From the NCBI GenBank assembly GCA_035274425.1, contig DATEOC010000039.1, positions 62,001 to 126,000 on the forward strand: DNA of 64,000 nt, written 5' to 3'. The first letter of the stretch is position 1. Each line of letters opens with the position of its first letter. Under the pieces are notes generated by a model. It made no database searches and was not told the DNA's origin. It was given only the letters and a program-made list of their open reading frames with translations. The stretch is from JADMIH01 sp035274425 (GTDB lineage Bacteria; Chloroflexota; Chloroflexia; QHBQ01; JADMIH01). The position numbers and the translations under genes were made by a program. Of the stretch, positions 31,293 to 40,377 are shown in pieces.

Positions 31293-31332
31293 GTAGGGGC
31301 ATAGCGTGCGTCGCTACGCTCCGTGCCCCTAC
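31293..31332. repeat. GTAGGGGCA/TGCCCCTAC hairpin between sigma and anti-sigma genes
   Basis: The outer 9-bp arms GTAGGGGCA (31293-31301) and TGCCCCTAC (31324-31332) enclose a second small hairpin (AGCG..CGCT). It could weaken read-through into the anti-sigma gene, setting the ratio of the two proteins. Confidence 0.6.
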
Positions 31333-31362
31333 ACCCTAAGACATCGGGAAAAGGAGAAGGAA

Positions 31363-32826
31363 ATGAGTAAAGAGTTCGTCAAGGCAGCGCTCAGAGAAGA
31401 GGCTGAGAGCAACGTGCCCGCCCAACCTGACCTTTGGGCCAAGCTATCTAAGAGGGTAGATGCAACTGCTCGACCTCAAGCCAGAAGAGGACGCCTGCGA
31501 ATGTCGTTCAATCCCAGGCCGCTACTGCTGGGAGGCGCTCTAGCCTTGCTGCTGATTGCTTTGTGGTCTGCAACTCTGTGGACGCAGCCAGCGTCTGTCG
31601 TGAGCGCAGAGGAGATATTTGCACGCGCCGCGCAGGTGGTTGCAGAGGAGCCTGGCGCCGACATACATAGCTTCTATGGGGTCTACACCTCTCGCTATAG
31701 AAATGACCCGAATGGGCGATTCAATGAGGACCGGCAGGAGACATGGTTTGAGGCACCCGATAAATATGCACATGAGAATGCGAACATCTACGCGGATGGG
31801 CTAGAGCACACATGGTCATACGGGACTGACGGAACATTCACGTACCAGTACATGTCAGACCTCAACAGGATCCATCTCTCGGATCTAGATACCTTTTACC
31901 TGCGGGACCCGGAGACTACCACGCTCAAAGTGCGCCCCTTCCAGCCAACTAACCTGAACACCCTGATGGAACGTGTTCGCCGCAAGCTAGCGCCAGCCCG
32001 CGACCCCAGGTCAGAACCCCGACCACCTTATATGTATGATGTGAAGCTGGTAGGCGAGGAGCGAGTGCTGGGCCGGGGGGCTTACGTCCTCGAATTGAGC
32101 CTCGTGCCGGGGGCATCCGTACAATCGCCGGACAGTCAGGTCCCCGAAAAGATGAAGATGTGGGTGGATAAGGAGATTTACGCGGTACTGCGTATCAAAG
32201 GGTGGAATGCAGAAGGTGTCGTGTTGCAAAGCGGAGCTTACGAGATATTTGAGGTCAACCGCAGCGTCCAGTTTGACCCTGTCGCTCTCCTGGCGCCTCC
32301 AGGCACCGATATCATCGATACCCGTCCTGCTGAAACGAGAGATGAGCTAGATAGAGCCTGGCAGCAAGCCGCGCTGCGCGCCCGTTATACCGTATTCAAT
32401 ACAGGGGACTACCCCATTGGCCTGAAGCACGGGCGGCCCTGGTACGACGCGAGGCGAGAGGTAATCTCCCAGCAATTTGAAGGCAAGGTTCTTGCGAAGA
32501 TGACCGCTGTTGTTGACGCATCAGGGAAGTCTACGCCCGTGCGCCCAGCAACTGAACCTCAAATGAGGGAAGTAACCAAGCTGATAATTACGCAAGGTCC
32601 GCCCGCATCTATCGAAGCGGATGGCATGGGAGCGGGCGTGGCGGTCCCGGTAGGTAAGTTCGCGGGACGCTTCTATAGTCAGGATGGGGCGAACACGCTC
32701 ATCTTCGACCTAGAGGGCACGCGCATCAAGCTCTATGCGCCACGAGTCCTCGGTGTAGATAGCACGTACACCAGTGAGGAGCTGGTGAATATCGCTGAGA
32801 CGCTACAGGTGGTGGGGAAGAAATAG
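31363..32826 (+). CDS. Membrane-anchored anti-sigma factor candidate with LolA/RseB-like domain
   Basis: 487 residues. ATG 31363 follows AAGGAGAAGGAA closely; the earlier ATG-less extension reads into the preceding hairpin. A cytoplasmic segment of about 52 residues (SKEFVKAALREEAESNVPAQPDLW) precedes one membrane helix (about 54-72). The large outer part starts AEEIFARAAQVVAEEPGADI and contains strand-rich sequence with MKMWVDKEIYAVLRIKGW, which resembles LolA/RseB-type outer sensors; this resemblance is by pattern only. The pairing with the ECF sigma gene is the main reason for the anti-sigma call. Confidence 0.65.
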   Translation: MSKEFVKAALREEAESNVPAQPDLWAKLSKRVDATARPQARRGRLRMSFNPRPLLLGGALALLLIALWSATLWTQPASVVSAEEIFARAAQVVAEEPGADIHSFYGVYTSRYRNDPNGRFNEDRQETWFEAPDKYAHENANIYADGLEHTWSYGTDGTFTYQYMSDLNRIHLSDLDTFYLRDPETTTLKVRPFQPTNLNTLMERVRRKLAPARDPRSEPRPPYMYDVKLVGEERVLGRGAYVLELSLVPGASVQSPDSQVPEKMKMWVDKEIYAVLRIKGWNAEGVVLQSGAYEIFEVNRSVQFDPVALLAPPGTDIIDTRPAETRDELDRAWQQAALRARYTVFNTGDYPIGLKHGRPWYDARREVISQQFEGKVLAKMTAVVDASGKSTPVRPATEPQMREVTKLIITQGPPASIEADGMGAGVAVPVGKFAGRFYSQDGANTLIFDLEGTRIKLYAPRVLGVDSTYTSEELVNIAETLQVVGKK

Positions 32827-32867
32827 AGCCAGCTTGATAGGCCTGTAACTCCCATCAGAGGAGATAG

Positions 32868-32904
32868 TTTTCTCAATTTGGACCGCAGGTCCAAATTGAG
32901 AAAA
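32868..32904. repeat. 17-bp perfect stem-loop after the anti-sigma gene
   Basis: TTTTCTCAATTTGGACC pairs exactly with GGTCCAAATTGAGAAAA around GCA. It is followed by A8, not T, on the top strand, so it is not a standard terminator for the forward gene. Confidence 0.55.
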
Positions 32905-32922
32905 AAAAGAAAGAAAGTTTAG

Positions 32923-32948
32923 GGGGCATGGCGTTGCCATGCCCCTAC
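32923..32948. repeat. GGGGCATGGC/GCCATGCCCC hairpin with CCCCTAC tail
   Basis: Exact 10-bp arms around GTT. The stop codon of the reverse gene (CTA, 32945-32947) lies in the GCCCCTAC tail. Member of the dispersed hairpin family seen at 4639, 28074 and 31293. Confidence 0.65.
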
Positions 32949-34810
32949 GCGGTTGCGACTGTCTTGGGGGCGGGGCGCTCTTTCTTACGGCCATTTTTGG
33001 CGGGGTCAGGGGTAGCTTCTGGCGGCATTTGCTTAAGCTCCATCTCGATGATGCGGCGGACGATGGCTACCGACGTGGCGTAGGCCGAGTCCATGCCGAG
33101 ATAGGCTAGGCGGATCGCGCCCAGGTTCTGGCCGCGGGTGTATGGCGTGTCTGAGGCGTAATGGAGGAAGCCGAGGTCTACCGGGAGGCGGGTGAAGTTG
33201 ATGTGCTCGCCGCTGGGGTAGCGAGTGGGGTGGGTGAATTCGTATAGTGCGTTCAGGTATGGCCCCGCCTCCATTTCCACCACCGTGTAGTTCTCACGGT
33301 AGTAAAAGTCGAGGTAAGGGCGGTTTTGCAGGTAGGTGCCTTTGACTGCTACGGCGCGCTGGTTGTCGAGGACCGACCCGTAGATTAGGAAGGGAGCTAC
33401 CTGCTCGGCGGTGAAGCAGTTGTCGAGCCAGTAGGTGTTCTGGTTGTGCTCATCGAATACCGAATCGCTGATCATCACGTCGCCTATGCGCCCATTGAGG
33501 GTGGCCGCTTTCCCCAATACGTATACACCCTTGATGTTCTCCAGGCTCTCCGCTACCTGCACGAAGATATAGTAGGCTGCAAGTCCGAGCGGGTAGTCGG
33601 TATTGAGGATAATGGCGCGGCTCTGCTTCAGTCTCTCGATGCCGTCGATGCGCACGCGGGGGTCGAAATCCTCCGGGTCGAGCTTATCAAGCTCTATTAC
33701 CTGCACGTCTATAGGCATACCCTCTTTGCTTGGCACGTAGTAGATGCCGCGCTCCTCCTCCTCGTGGATGCGCTTGCCGAGGAGACCGCGCCCGCCCTCG
33801 CTGGCGTAGAAGCGGCGCGCCGTGTAATAGAGGAGGTTCTCAAGGCTGGAGCGCACCTGCCCCCCCTGTACCTTCTCGTACTCCGACGTCAACTCCGGGT
33901 CGTTGGAGCTGCGTATGAATCGCTCTACAAGGGGGCGCGCTCGTAACAGGCTGCCGCCGAGGAGGTTGACGAGGGCGTGGGTGTTGGATGAGACGAAGTA
34001 GACTGGCCTGTCGCACAGATCGCGCTCCTCGAGGAGGCGATTGACGGGGGACCACCACTGCTGGGTAGCTTTGGCGTACTCGATATATGAGCCGCCGAGC
34101 ATACGGACGGTGAAGCTCTTCTCCCTCTTCAGCATGAGGAGCAGGTTATCCCAGATATGGTCCTCCCAGACCGCCTCCAGCCGCTCCCAGTCTTCGCGGT
34201 TGACCAGCAAGCGCCCCTGCAATACTTTTATCACTTCCTCATAGAGGGCAGGCTGCGTGCTGTGCATGGCAGAGAGCAAGTCGCGGGTGTTAGCTTCCTT
34301 TTCCAGGAGGTAGTGGAACTTGTTCCACTCGATCTGGAAGCCGGTGAGGGTGGGGATGAGGTCGTCTACGTCGGAGGCGGAGGAGACGTAGACGGCGAGG
34401 GTCTCTTTGCCGTCGTAGAACCACCTGCGGCGGCGACCAGGCGCGCTGACGGCCTCCCAGCGCTCTATGTCGAAGCCGTGCTTGCGGAATACCTCCGCCG
34501 ACTGCCCCAGGAGGACGCGCCGCACGTACATAATGCACGACGGGAGGCGCTGCACGCAGTAGAGGAAGGCGGACATGTCGGGGGCCTTGGCGCGCGCATT
34601 GACGTGGAGGGCGGAGTCGGCGTTGAGGTGGACCTGCTCCAGCGCTTTTATCTTTACTTCGCCCGACGAGCGGAGCATGGTGGTATAGGTGCGTATGTAC
34701 AGCTCAACGTCCTGCTTGGAGGCGGGGTGTATCTCGTCGCGGTAGTGCGCGCCGCCGTCGCCCGACACGCGGAACTCGTCTTCGTTAGCCAGTCCTTGCT
34801 GTCCGTCCAT
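32945..34810 (-). CDS. Large protein of unknown function with phosphorylase-like C-terminal half
   Basis: 621 residues with no signal peptide or membrane helix. ATG 34810 is used (AGGA nine bases upstream). The N-terminal half (about 1-380) is helical and Glu/Arg-rich, without recognised motifs. The C-terminal part has AIILNTDYPLGLAAYYIF, VYVLGKAATLNGRIGDVMI, and VVEMEAGPYLNALYE. The ME-A motif with preceding Gly-rich strands resembles the nucleoside phosphorylase/MTAN superfamily, so binding of a nucleoside or nucleotide sugar is possible. This is a motif-level guess; the real function is unknown. It ends against two hairpins. Confidence 0.55.
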   Translation of the reverse strand: MDGQQGLANEDEFRVSGDGGAHYRDEIHPASKQDVELYIRTYTTMLRSSGEVKIKALEQVHLNADSALHVNARAKAPDMSAFLYCVQRLPSCIMYVRRVLLGQSAEVFRKHGFDIERWEAVSAPGRRRRWFYDGKETLAVYVSSASDVDDLIPTLTGFQIEWNKFHYLLEKEANTRDLLSAMHSTQPALYEEVIKVLQGRLLVNREDWERLEAVWEDHIWDNLLLMLKREKSFTVRMLGGSYIEYAKATQQWWSPVNRLLEERDLCDRPVYFVSSNTHALVNLLGGSLLRARPLVERFIRSSNDPELTSEYEKVQGGQVRSSLENLLYYTARRFYASEGGRGLLGKRIHEEEERGIYYVPSKEGMPIDVQVIELDKLDPEDFDPRVRIDGIERLKQSRAIILNTDYPLGLAAYYIFVQVAESLENIKGVYVLGKAATLNGRIGDVMISDSVFDEHNQNTYWLDNCFTAEQVAPFLIYGSVLDNQRAVAVKGTYLQNRPYLDFYYRENYTVVEMEAGPYLNALYEFTHPTRYPSGEHINFTRLPVDLGFLHYASDTPYTRGQNLGAIRLAYLGMDSAYATSVAIVRRIIEMELKQMPPEATPDPAKNGRKKERPAPKTVATA

Positions 34811-35180
34811 AATTGGGTTCCTCACAACCTTTTTGTGTTGGCTCTTGTGTCTACTATTGCCTACCAGTATATTGCGTGGCACAAGGTGTGTCAAAACGGC
34901 GTGTGAGGGAACTGTATCGCAAAAGGATGACTTTAGGGAGGTACGCCATTCTAGTTGTAAGTACCGACGATTATCAGCTTGGAGAAGCGAGAGGGGCTTG
35001 TGTTGGGGGCATGATGTTCTTAGTCTCCTTCGCGGCCAAACTTAGACACTAGAGACTCGTGCTCGTTACACAACCACCGCAACAAGCATGGGTCTCTAGC
35101 TATTCCCCGAACTTATTTCTTATGTGCCTACACAGGCGGGAGAGGCGCAGCGGCGTTATCCGGGACCAAGCGCAGTGCCA
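34811..35180. other. Intergenic region, nothing recognised
   Basis: The 370 bp between two reverse-strand genes. The forward frames here lack ribosome-binding sites and resemble no known protein. No repeats or clear promoters seen. Confidence 0.45.
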
Positions 35181-35807
35181 TTATTGTTGCGGGGTCGCGA
35201 ATACTTGCGTCCAAAGAGGAGCCCCGTCCGGGAGCGCCATGTCTGACACCCCGATTTGGGTAAAGTCCGGATTGAGGATGTTCGCCCTGTGCCCTTCGCT
35301 ATTCATCCAGCTGTCCATCACCTCGGCTGCCGTGGTTTGACCCCAGGCTATATTCTCGCCCCAGGTGGAAAAAGCGTAATCCATAGCTGCAATTCGATCA
35401 CCTGCGCTGGAGCCATTCGTCCCTGTGTGGTCGAAGTGATCATTACAGGCCATGTCTGCGCTGTGCGCTCGCGCTGCCGCAGCCAATTTCGGGTCCCCTT
35501 TGAGGGGCGGTAGCGCCGGGTTCTGCTTGGCTCTTTCCGCATTGACGAGTACTATGACTTCCGCCTCTAGAGCGGCGTTGTCTTTTGCCTGGCACCCATC
35601 GGGTGTGGGAGCAACCCCCAGGTTCCCTTTGATGCCGCCAGGAACTGCCGTGGCTTTTGCCGCGGGCGGCATAGTGCGGCTTGCCGGTTTGGATGTTACC
35701 GTGGCCGATGTGGATGTTGACGTAGATGTATCACATGCCTGCACCAGAGTGCTGAGCGCGATTACCACCAGAATTGTTAGGGTACGTGTAAACGGGTTAC
35801 GTGACAT
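35181..35807 (-). CDS. Lipoprotein with CAP (SCP/PR-1, YkwD-like) domain
   Basis: 208 residues. A lipoprotein signal ends in LVQAC (Cys 25), followed by a Ser/Thr/Pro linker (about 26-75). The CAP domain (about 80-205) shows VLVNAERAKQNPALPPL, ARAHSADMACNDHFDHTG, GENIAWGQ and MDSWMNSEGHRANILNPDFTQIGV. The two His and two acidic residues that line the CAP cavity are present (HSADM, HFDHTG, GEN, GHR). Function of bacterial CAP lipoproteins is poorly known. It precedes, on the same strand, two large lipoproteins. Confidence 0.88.
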   Translation of the reverse strand: MSRNPFTRTLTILVVIALSTLVQACDTSTSTSTSATVTSKPASRTMPPAAKATAVPGGIKGNLGVAPTPDGCQAKDNAALEAEVIVLVNAERAKQNPALPPLKGDPKLAAAARAHSADMACNDHFDHTGTNGSSAGDRIAAMDYAFSTWGENIAWGQTTAAEVMDSWMNSEGHRANILNPDFTQIGVSDMALPDGAPLWTQVFATPQQ

Positions 35808-35988
35808 GAGAGCGCCTCCTTCATGTATTGTTTGCTCGGTATCATCGAGCTATGCCCTGGAAGCTACTAGTCCGATCAGCAACCAGGTTAGTAACCGAAT
35901 TTGTAACCAACACCTTATGCTTACCTCCCTCATCCCCTACATACTGCCACCTCCTTATGATGCTTATGAGCATGCTTTGCAGGTAGGC

Positions 35989-38040
35989 TCACGGCTCATC
36001 GTCATACTCGACGGTCTCATCGATCGTCCCGTCGCTCTCCTCGTCGACCTCTACCGAAATGTCCGTGCCCTCGCCTTGCCAATCGAGATAGTCTACGTAG
36101 ATGGTATCGTCCGGCTCCAACGTGATGTCGTCATGACTGAATGTTTCCTCGCCGTCAGCCCCGATACGATCTACCTCTAAGCTGTAGAGGCCTGGCTGAG
36201 TGTTGCCTGGCGCGCTAAGGCTAAGGCGGCCTCTATCCTGGTCCAGGTGCAGATTGATGGTGGAACCATTTTCGATGTCCACTCCCCTTACCAGGAAGGC
36301 GTAATCCGCACCGGACGCTTCCAGGCCCAGGATGATGTCGGGCGATTCGTTGTAGTCGGTCTTGTAGGAGATAGACTGGCCGTCGGGCGAGAAGGTGATG
36401 GTGTCCTTCTGGCCAGGGTCGAGAAAGATGTCGTCCACGGCGAGGTCGTAGCCCGGCCCGATCATCGCTACCGAGGATAATGTCTCCTGCGTGAGCCGGG
36501 TGCCATCTACGCTTATGGTGAACTGGACACCGGTTGGGACGTTGTAAACCGGCTCAGGACTGTCTACCCAGAGGTCGTCACTCTTGACAGACTGAATCTG
36601 CACACCAGGAATATCATTCACCAGGTTGCCTGCAACGTAGCCGGTGCGGCGACCGTTCCCATCGCTGATGAGGAGGTCGGCTTCCCCTCCCAGCCAGACC
36701 TGGTTGTACTGCGTGGCCGCTGGGAAGGGGGCCAGTAGCTTGCCTCCGGTATGGCCTTGCGTCTCTGTAGCGCAGAAGGAACATATCTGCGTTTTCAGCC
36801 TGGCAGAAGTGCGGGTCAGGGTCAGGGTCTTGGTGGTGGCATCCCCTTTATATTCGCTCGCAGGAGCATTAGGGTTGGTGGAGGCAACGTAGGTCCAGGT
36901 GTTAGCATTACGGTCAATGTTTATTCTGCGGACGGTGTTGGGATGGTTGTTGTCATACACGAGCACCGAGAAGATATCGTTGCCGTTGTCTTCCACCGCG
37001 TAAGGTGTGATAGAGTGCCCGCCCCTGTACCCCAGTTTGTAGATGCCCATCGTGTACGTGTCGGGCGCGCTCGCGCCCCCCTTGAAGGCTGAGATAAGGA
37101 TGTCCAGCACTTGGCTGGGGGTCTTGTCCTTTATCTCGTTGTCAACGGTAGGGTGCGCAAGCTGGGTGGCAAACCAGTAAGCTATCTCCCTTTGCAGCGT
37201 CGCGTTGTTGTCAATTTCGAGATCGAACGCCTTCGAGGCTCCAGCCTCAAACTTGTTGGGTTCTTCTTTGCGAGTGTAAAAGAGCACGCTGAGCGCGGCC
37301 ATGCCTTCGCACTGCCCGCCCGACATATAACCGTTGGCTCGGTCCATCCACTCTTCTGCCGGAGGAGTGAGGATGCACTCCCCATCCGCCAGGCTAGCGC
37401 ATACCTGATCGCCGAACATGCGTCGCACCTCGGCAGGCGTCAGCCTGGTGCGACCCGGTACCGCGCCATAGTTCGCAAAGCTGAAGCCGTTGACGTTGGG
37501 GCGGAAGCCAAAGTCCGCCACACTGCTGCCGGTGTTCGCAACGGTGGGCGTGAGCTGTCCGGGGGCATGTGTAGGCGCAGTGGTTGGAATGGGGGCAGAG
37601 GGCGCCTTTGTAGGGGGAATAGTAATGCTCGTGGGTTCGCCGGGTTTGCTCGTAGGAGGAGCAGAAGTGGGCAGGGTCGTGGCATGTGTAGGAATGCCAG
37701 TAGGCCTGGGTATGGAAATGGATGGTAGAGACTTTGTAGTGGGTGGGACGGATGTGACCAGGGCAAGGGTAGGTGCAGCGGTGGGCACGGCGATTGTAGA
37801 CTCCGTGGTTGCGGGCGTGGAGAGGGTGGGCAGTAGCTGCGTGGCCGGTAAGGTGGTTGCGGCTGGACTAGCCTCGGTGGGTGTGAGAGAAGCGTTCCCA
37901 GCCTGGGATTGTCCGGCAGTAGAGGTGGCGATAATCCGCGTGGGCGTGGGCTGCGCCCTGTACATGCCACATGCACTCAGGAGCAAGCACAGGACGGTAA
38001 GCGTGGCATATAAAGCCGTAGTGATGGAATAGCGTTTCAA
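35989..38040 (-). CDS. Large lipoprotein with conserved Cys/His/Asp set (paralogue A)
   Basis: 683 residues, not recognised by name. The lipobox LLSAC ends at C24, followed by about 145 residues of Pro/Thr-rich linker (about 26-170). The folded part contains MSGGQCEGMAAL (C244), YRGGHSITPYAVED (H342) and FSVLVYDNNHPN (D363). The order Cys, then GGH, then YDxN recalls papain-like and C39-type cysteine peptidases; the functional claim is inference. A CSFC pair and then beta-rich domains follow (IPGVQIQ ... PEPVYNVP ... SSVAMIGPGYDLAVDDIFLD), and the tail is acidic with EDD-rich stretches. The next upstream gene is a close paralogue. Both would sit on the outer face of the membrane. Confidence 0.7.
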   Translation of the reverse strand: MKRYSITTALYATLTVLCLLLSACGMYRAQPTPTRIIATSTAGQSQAGNASLTPTEASPAATTLPATQLLPTLSTPATTESTIAVPTAAPTLALVTSVPPTTKSLPSISIPRPTGIPTHATTLPTSAPPTSKPGEPTSITIPPTKAPSAPIPTTAPTHAPGQLTPTVANTGSSVADFGFRPNVNGFSFANYGAVPGRTRLTPAEVRRMFGDQVCASLADGECILTPPAEEWMDRANGYMSGGQCEGMAALSVLFYTRKEEPNKFEAGASKAFDLEIDNNATLQREIAYWFATQLAHPTVDNEIKDKTPSQVLDILISAFKGGASAPDTYTMGIYKLGYRGGHSITPYAVEDNGNDIFSVLVYDNNHPNTVRRINIDRNANTWTYVASTNPNAPASEYKGDATTKTLTLTRTSARLKTQICSFCATETQGHTGGKLLAPFPAATQYNQVWLGGEADLLISDGNGRRTGYVAGNLVNDIPGVQIQSVKSDDLWVDSPEPVYNVPTGVQFTISVDGTRLTQETLSSVAMIGPGYDLAVDDIFLDPGQKDTITFSPDGQSISYKTDYNESPDIILGLEASGADYAFLVRGVDIENGSTINLHLDQDRGRLSLSAPGNTQPGLYSLEVDRIGADGEETFSHDDITLEPDDTIYVDYLDWQGEGTDISVEVDEESDGTIDETVEYDDEP

Positions 38041-38063
38041 TTCGCCAGTCCCCTTCCTATAAA

Positions 38064-38109
38064 GCCATTAGTACTTCGTTTTGTGTATATCCGACGGAGT
38101 ACTAATGGC
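38064..38109 (-). promoter_or_regulatory. Inverted repeat in the leader of lipoprotein A
   Basis: GCCATTAGTACT (38064-38075) and AGTACTAATGGC (38098-38109) are exact 12-bp arms around a 22-nt loop, 23 bp before the start codon of the reverse-strand gene. It may be a regulatory stem or operator. Confidence 0.5.
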
Positions 38110-38203
38110 CCACATTTATCGCCTAAACTATGTGCTTATAGGTCCCTGGACCGCTCGAAGTTGCAAATCCAAATCATTACAGGCACTACAGGCATCTATA
38201 AGG

Positions 38204-40000
38204 TCATGGGGTATCGGTCAGCATGACTGTATCGTCAATGGTGCCATCTCCTCCGGTGTCAATAGCGAGTGCCATCTCGCCGCCGTCGCCCTTCCACTGG
38301 CCGTACTCCAGGTATGCAACATCACTCGGTTCCAACTGGATATCATTGTGCCCGAAAAGCTGCTCGCCCTTATCGTCAATACGGCTCACGACCATGCCGT
38401 AAATGCTGGCCTCCTTGTTGCCGGTGGTGTCGAGACCCAGGCGGCCCTTATCGGTGTCAAGGTTGATGGTCACCGCGCCTCCACTCTCCACTTCCATCCC
38501 CTTCACCAGGAAGCCGTAATCCGCACCTGAGGCTTCCAGGCCGAGGATGATGCTTGGGGACTCGGTGCTGTCGGTCTTGTAGGAGATGGAATTACCGTCG
38601 GGCGAGAAGGTGATTGTATCCTTCTGGCCTGGGTCCAGATTGATCTCGTCCACGGCGAGGTCATAGCCTGGCCCGATCATCGCCACCGACGATACCGATG
38701 CCTCTTTGAGTTGGCTGCCGTCAACGGTGATTGTGAATGCGATACCCGATGGGAGAATGTACACCGGCTCAGGGCTGTCTTTCCACAAATCGCCACTTCT
38801 AATGGGTTGGAAATCAACCCCAGGGATTTCGTTCACGAATTTCCCGTCCATATAGCCGGTGTGCTTGCCGTCTTGGTCGGTGATGAGTAGGTTGGCCTCC
38901 CCCTCCAGCCATACCTGGTTATACTGCGCTGCCTGGGCTAGGAGCTTGGCGCCGGGCGCATAGCTCTCCGGCTGGGCACAGAAGGGGCAGACCTGCTTCT
39001 CCAGGCGTGGTGGGGTGCGGGTGATAGTCAGCGTCTTCGTCTCGGCGTCGCCTTCATATAGACTCTCAGGCTCATTAGGGTTAGTCGAGGCGGAATAAGA
39101 CCATTTGTTAGTGTTGCGGTCAATATCCACGTTACGGGTGGTGTTCGGGAAGTTGTTGTCGTATACCAATACCGAGAAGAGGCCGTTACCCTTGTCCTGC
39201 ACAGCATAAGGCGTGATGGCGTGGCCGCCCTGGAACCCAGGCTTGTAGATGCCCATCGTGTATGTCTCAGCCGCAGTCGCTCCACCTTTCAGGGCAGGGG
39301 TCAAGATGTCGAGGATCTCGGTGGGGGTCTTACCTTTTATCTCGTTGGAGGCGGTTGGGTCGGTAGCCTGCGTAGAAAAGTAAAAAGCAATCTCGCGCTG
39401 GAGCTTTTCATTATCATCAATGTTGAGGTCGTTGACCTTTGCGGCACCGAACTGCGCCGGATCAGCTTTCTGGTTGTAGAAGATGAGGCTCAGAGCTGCC
39501 ATGCCCTCGCAGTGCCCACCATTCATGGAGTTATTGGTATTGTCCATCCACTCCTGCGCGGGGGGCGTAAGGGTGCAGTTCTCCCCTTCCAGGTTAGCGC
39601 AGACCTGGTCTCCAAAGAGGCGACGGAGATCGGCCGCCGTGAGGTTGGTGCGCGGAGGGGTTCCGCCGTAGTTTTCGAACTTGAAGCCGTTGACTTCAGG
39701 GCGAAAACCGAGGTCCGCCACCATATCACCGGTTTCGCCTTTCACTATTGGCGTGTTTTCAACTGGCGTGTTATCAGCCTGAACAGGCGTACCTTCGACA
39801 GGTGTGTTATCAGCCTGGATTGGTGTGACGTCGGGTGTAACGTCGCCCTCGCCGCGCAGGGCCTGGGTGCTGGTCGGCTGAGTTACGATAGCTGTAGGCT
39901 GCCCCGCAGGCGTCTCGCTCGTACCTCCGCAGGCGCTAAGTATTATGAGGAGGACGATGCAAACAAGGTTCAGAGGTGTGGTGATGGAGCGTCTTTTCAT
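38204..40000 (-). CDS. Large lipoprotein with conserved Cys/His/Asp set (paralogue B)
   Basis: 598 residues. ATG 40000 is chosen (GGAG nine bases upstream) over TTG 40009. Lipobox at C24, then a shorter linker with near-repeats of ADNTPVEGTPVQ. The folded region aligns with paralogue A throughout. C164 lies in NGGHCEGMAAL, H260 in QGGHAITPYAV and D281 in VLVYDNNFPN; the spacing from Cys to His (96 versus 98) and from His to Asp (21 in both) is kept. CPFC replaces CSFC. The beta-rich C-terminal half is also shared. The first His of NNHPN in A is Phe in B, so it is not essential. A tandem duplication of an uncharacterised exported family is the simplest reading. Confidence 0.7.
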   Translation of the reverse strand: MKRRSITTPLNLVCIVLLIILSACGGTSETPAGQPTAIVTQPTSTQALRGEGDVTPDVTPIQADNTPVEGTPVQADNTPVENTPIVKGETGDMVADLGFRPEVNGFKFENYGGTPPRTNLTAADLRRLFGDQVCANLEGENCTLTPPAQEWMDNTNNSMNGGHCEGMAALSLIFYNQKADPAQFGAAKVNDLNIDDNEKLQREIAFYFSTQATDPTASNEIKGKTPTEILDILTPALKGGATAAETYTMGIYKPGFQGGHAITPYAVQDKGNGLFSVLVYDNNFPNTTRNVDIDRNTNKWSYSASTNPNEPESLYEGDAETKTLTITRTPPRLEKQVCPFCAQPESYAPGAKLLAQAAQYNQVWLEGEANLLITDQDGKHTGYMDGKFVNEIPGVDFQPIRSGDLWKDSPEPVYILPSGIAFTITVDGSQLKEASVSSVAMIGPGYDLAVDEINLDPGQKDTITFSPDGNSISYKTDSTESPSIILGLEASGADYGFLVKGMEVESGGAVTINLDTDKGRLGLDTTGNKEASIYGMVVSRIDDKGEQLFGHNDIQLEPSDVAYLEYGQWKGDGGEMALAIDTGGDGTIDDTVMLTDTP

Positions 40001-40123
40001 AGGTTTCAACTCCTTTATTATTGATAAATTGAGCGTTCGCGGGCTGGTGGTTGCTGGTTGTGCAAGGCATATAGACCTCCATGACCTACTTCTAAGAAAG
40101 TGAGATCATGTCCCATGGCATAA

Positions 40124-40178
40124 CTAAGTGGCGTCTTACTTAGACCAGTTCTAATCCCGCCAGGCGACCCTTATTATA
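40124..40178 (-). promoter_or_regulatory. Extended -10 promoter and leader hairpin of lipoprotein B
   Basis: On the reverse strand TGCTATAAT (-10 at 40178-40173, with the TGn extension) predicts a start near 40166. CTAAGT/ACTTAG (40124-40129 with 40138-40143) forms a small hairpin in the resulting 166-nt leader. Confidence 0.5.
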
Positions 40179-40377
40179 GCACAAGTAATGTGAATGTTGG
40201 CATGGGAATCTTGCGGATTTCCATTAACAACTCGCGACAGTGGAATCGTGCCTAAAAGGCCGGTTGTCCGCGCGTGCTACTGTGTGTTACAATTGGCAGC
40301 GCCTGCTCCTGCCAGGCTGCTAGTATAGCGGTCTTATCGCCAAATCCTTACTCGGCAATCATAGAGGGAGTGCTGCT

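Noticed and set aside
33446..34906. Long forward-strand open frames opposite the 621-residue gene
   Set aside because: They mirror the codon pattern of the reverse gene, lack ribosome-binding sites and have low-complexity, implausible sequence.
35452..36180. 242-codon forward open frame spanning the CAP lipoprotein and the next gene
   Set aside because: It runs antisense through two well-supported genes and the gap between them, and its product resembles nothing.
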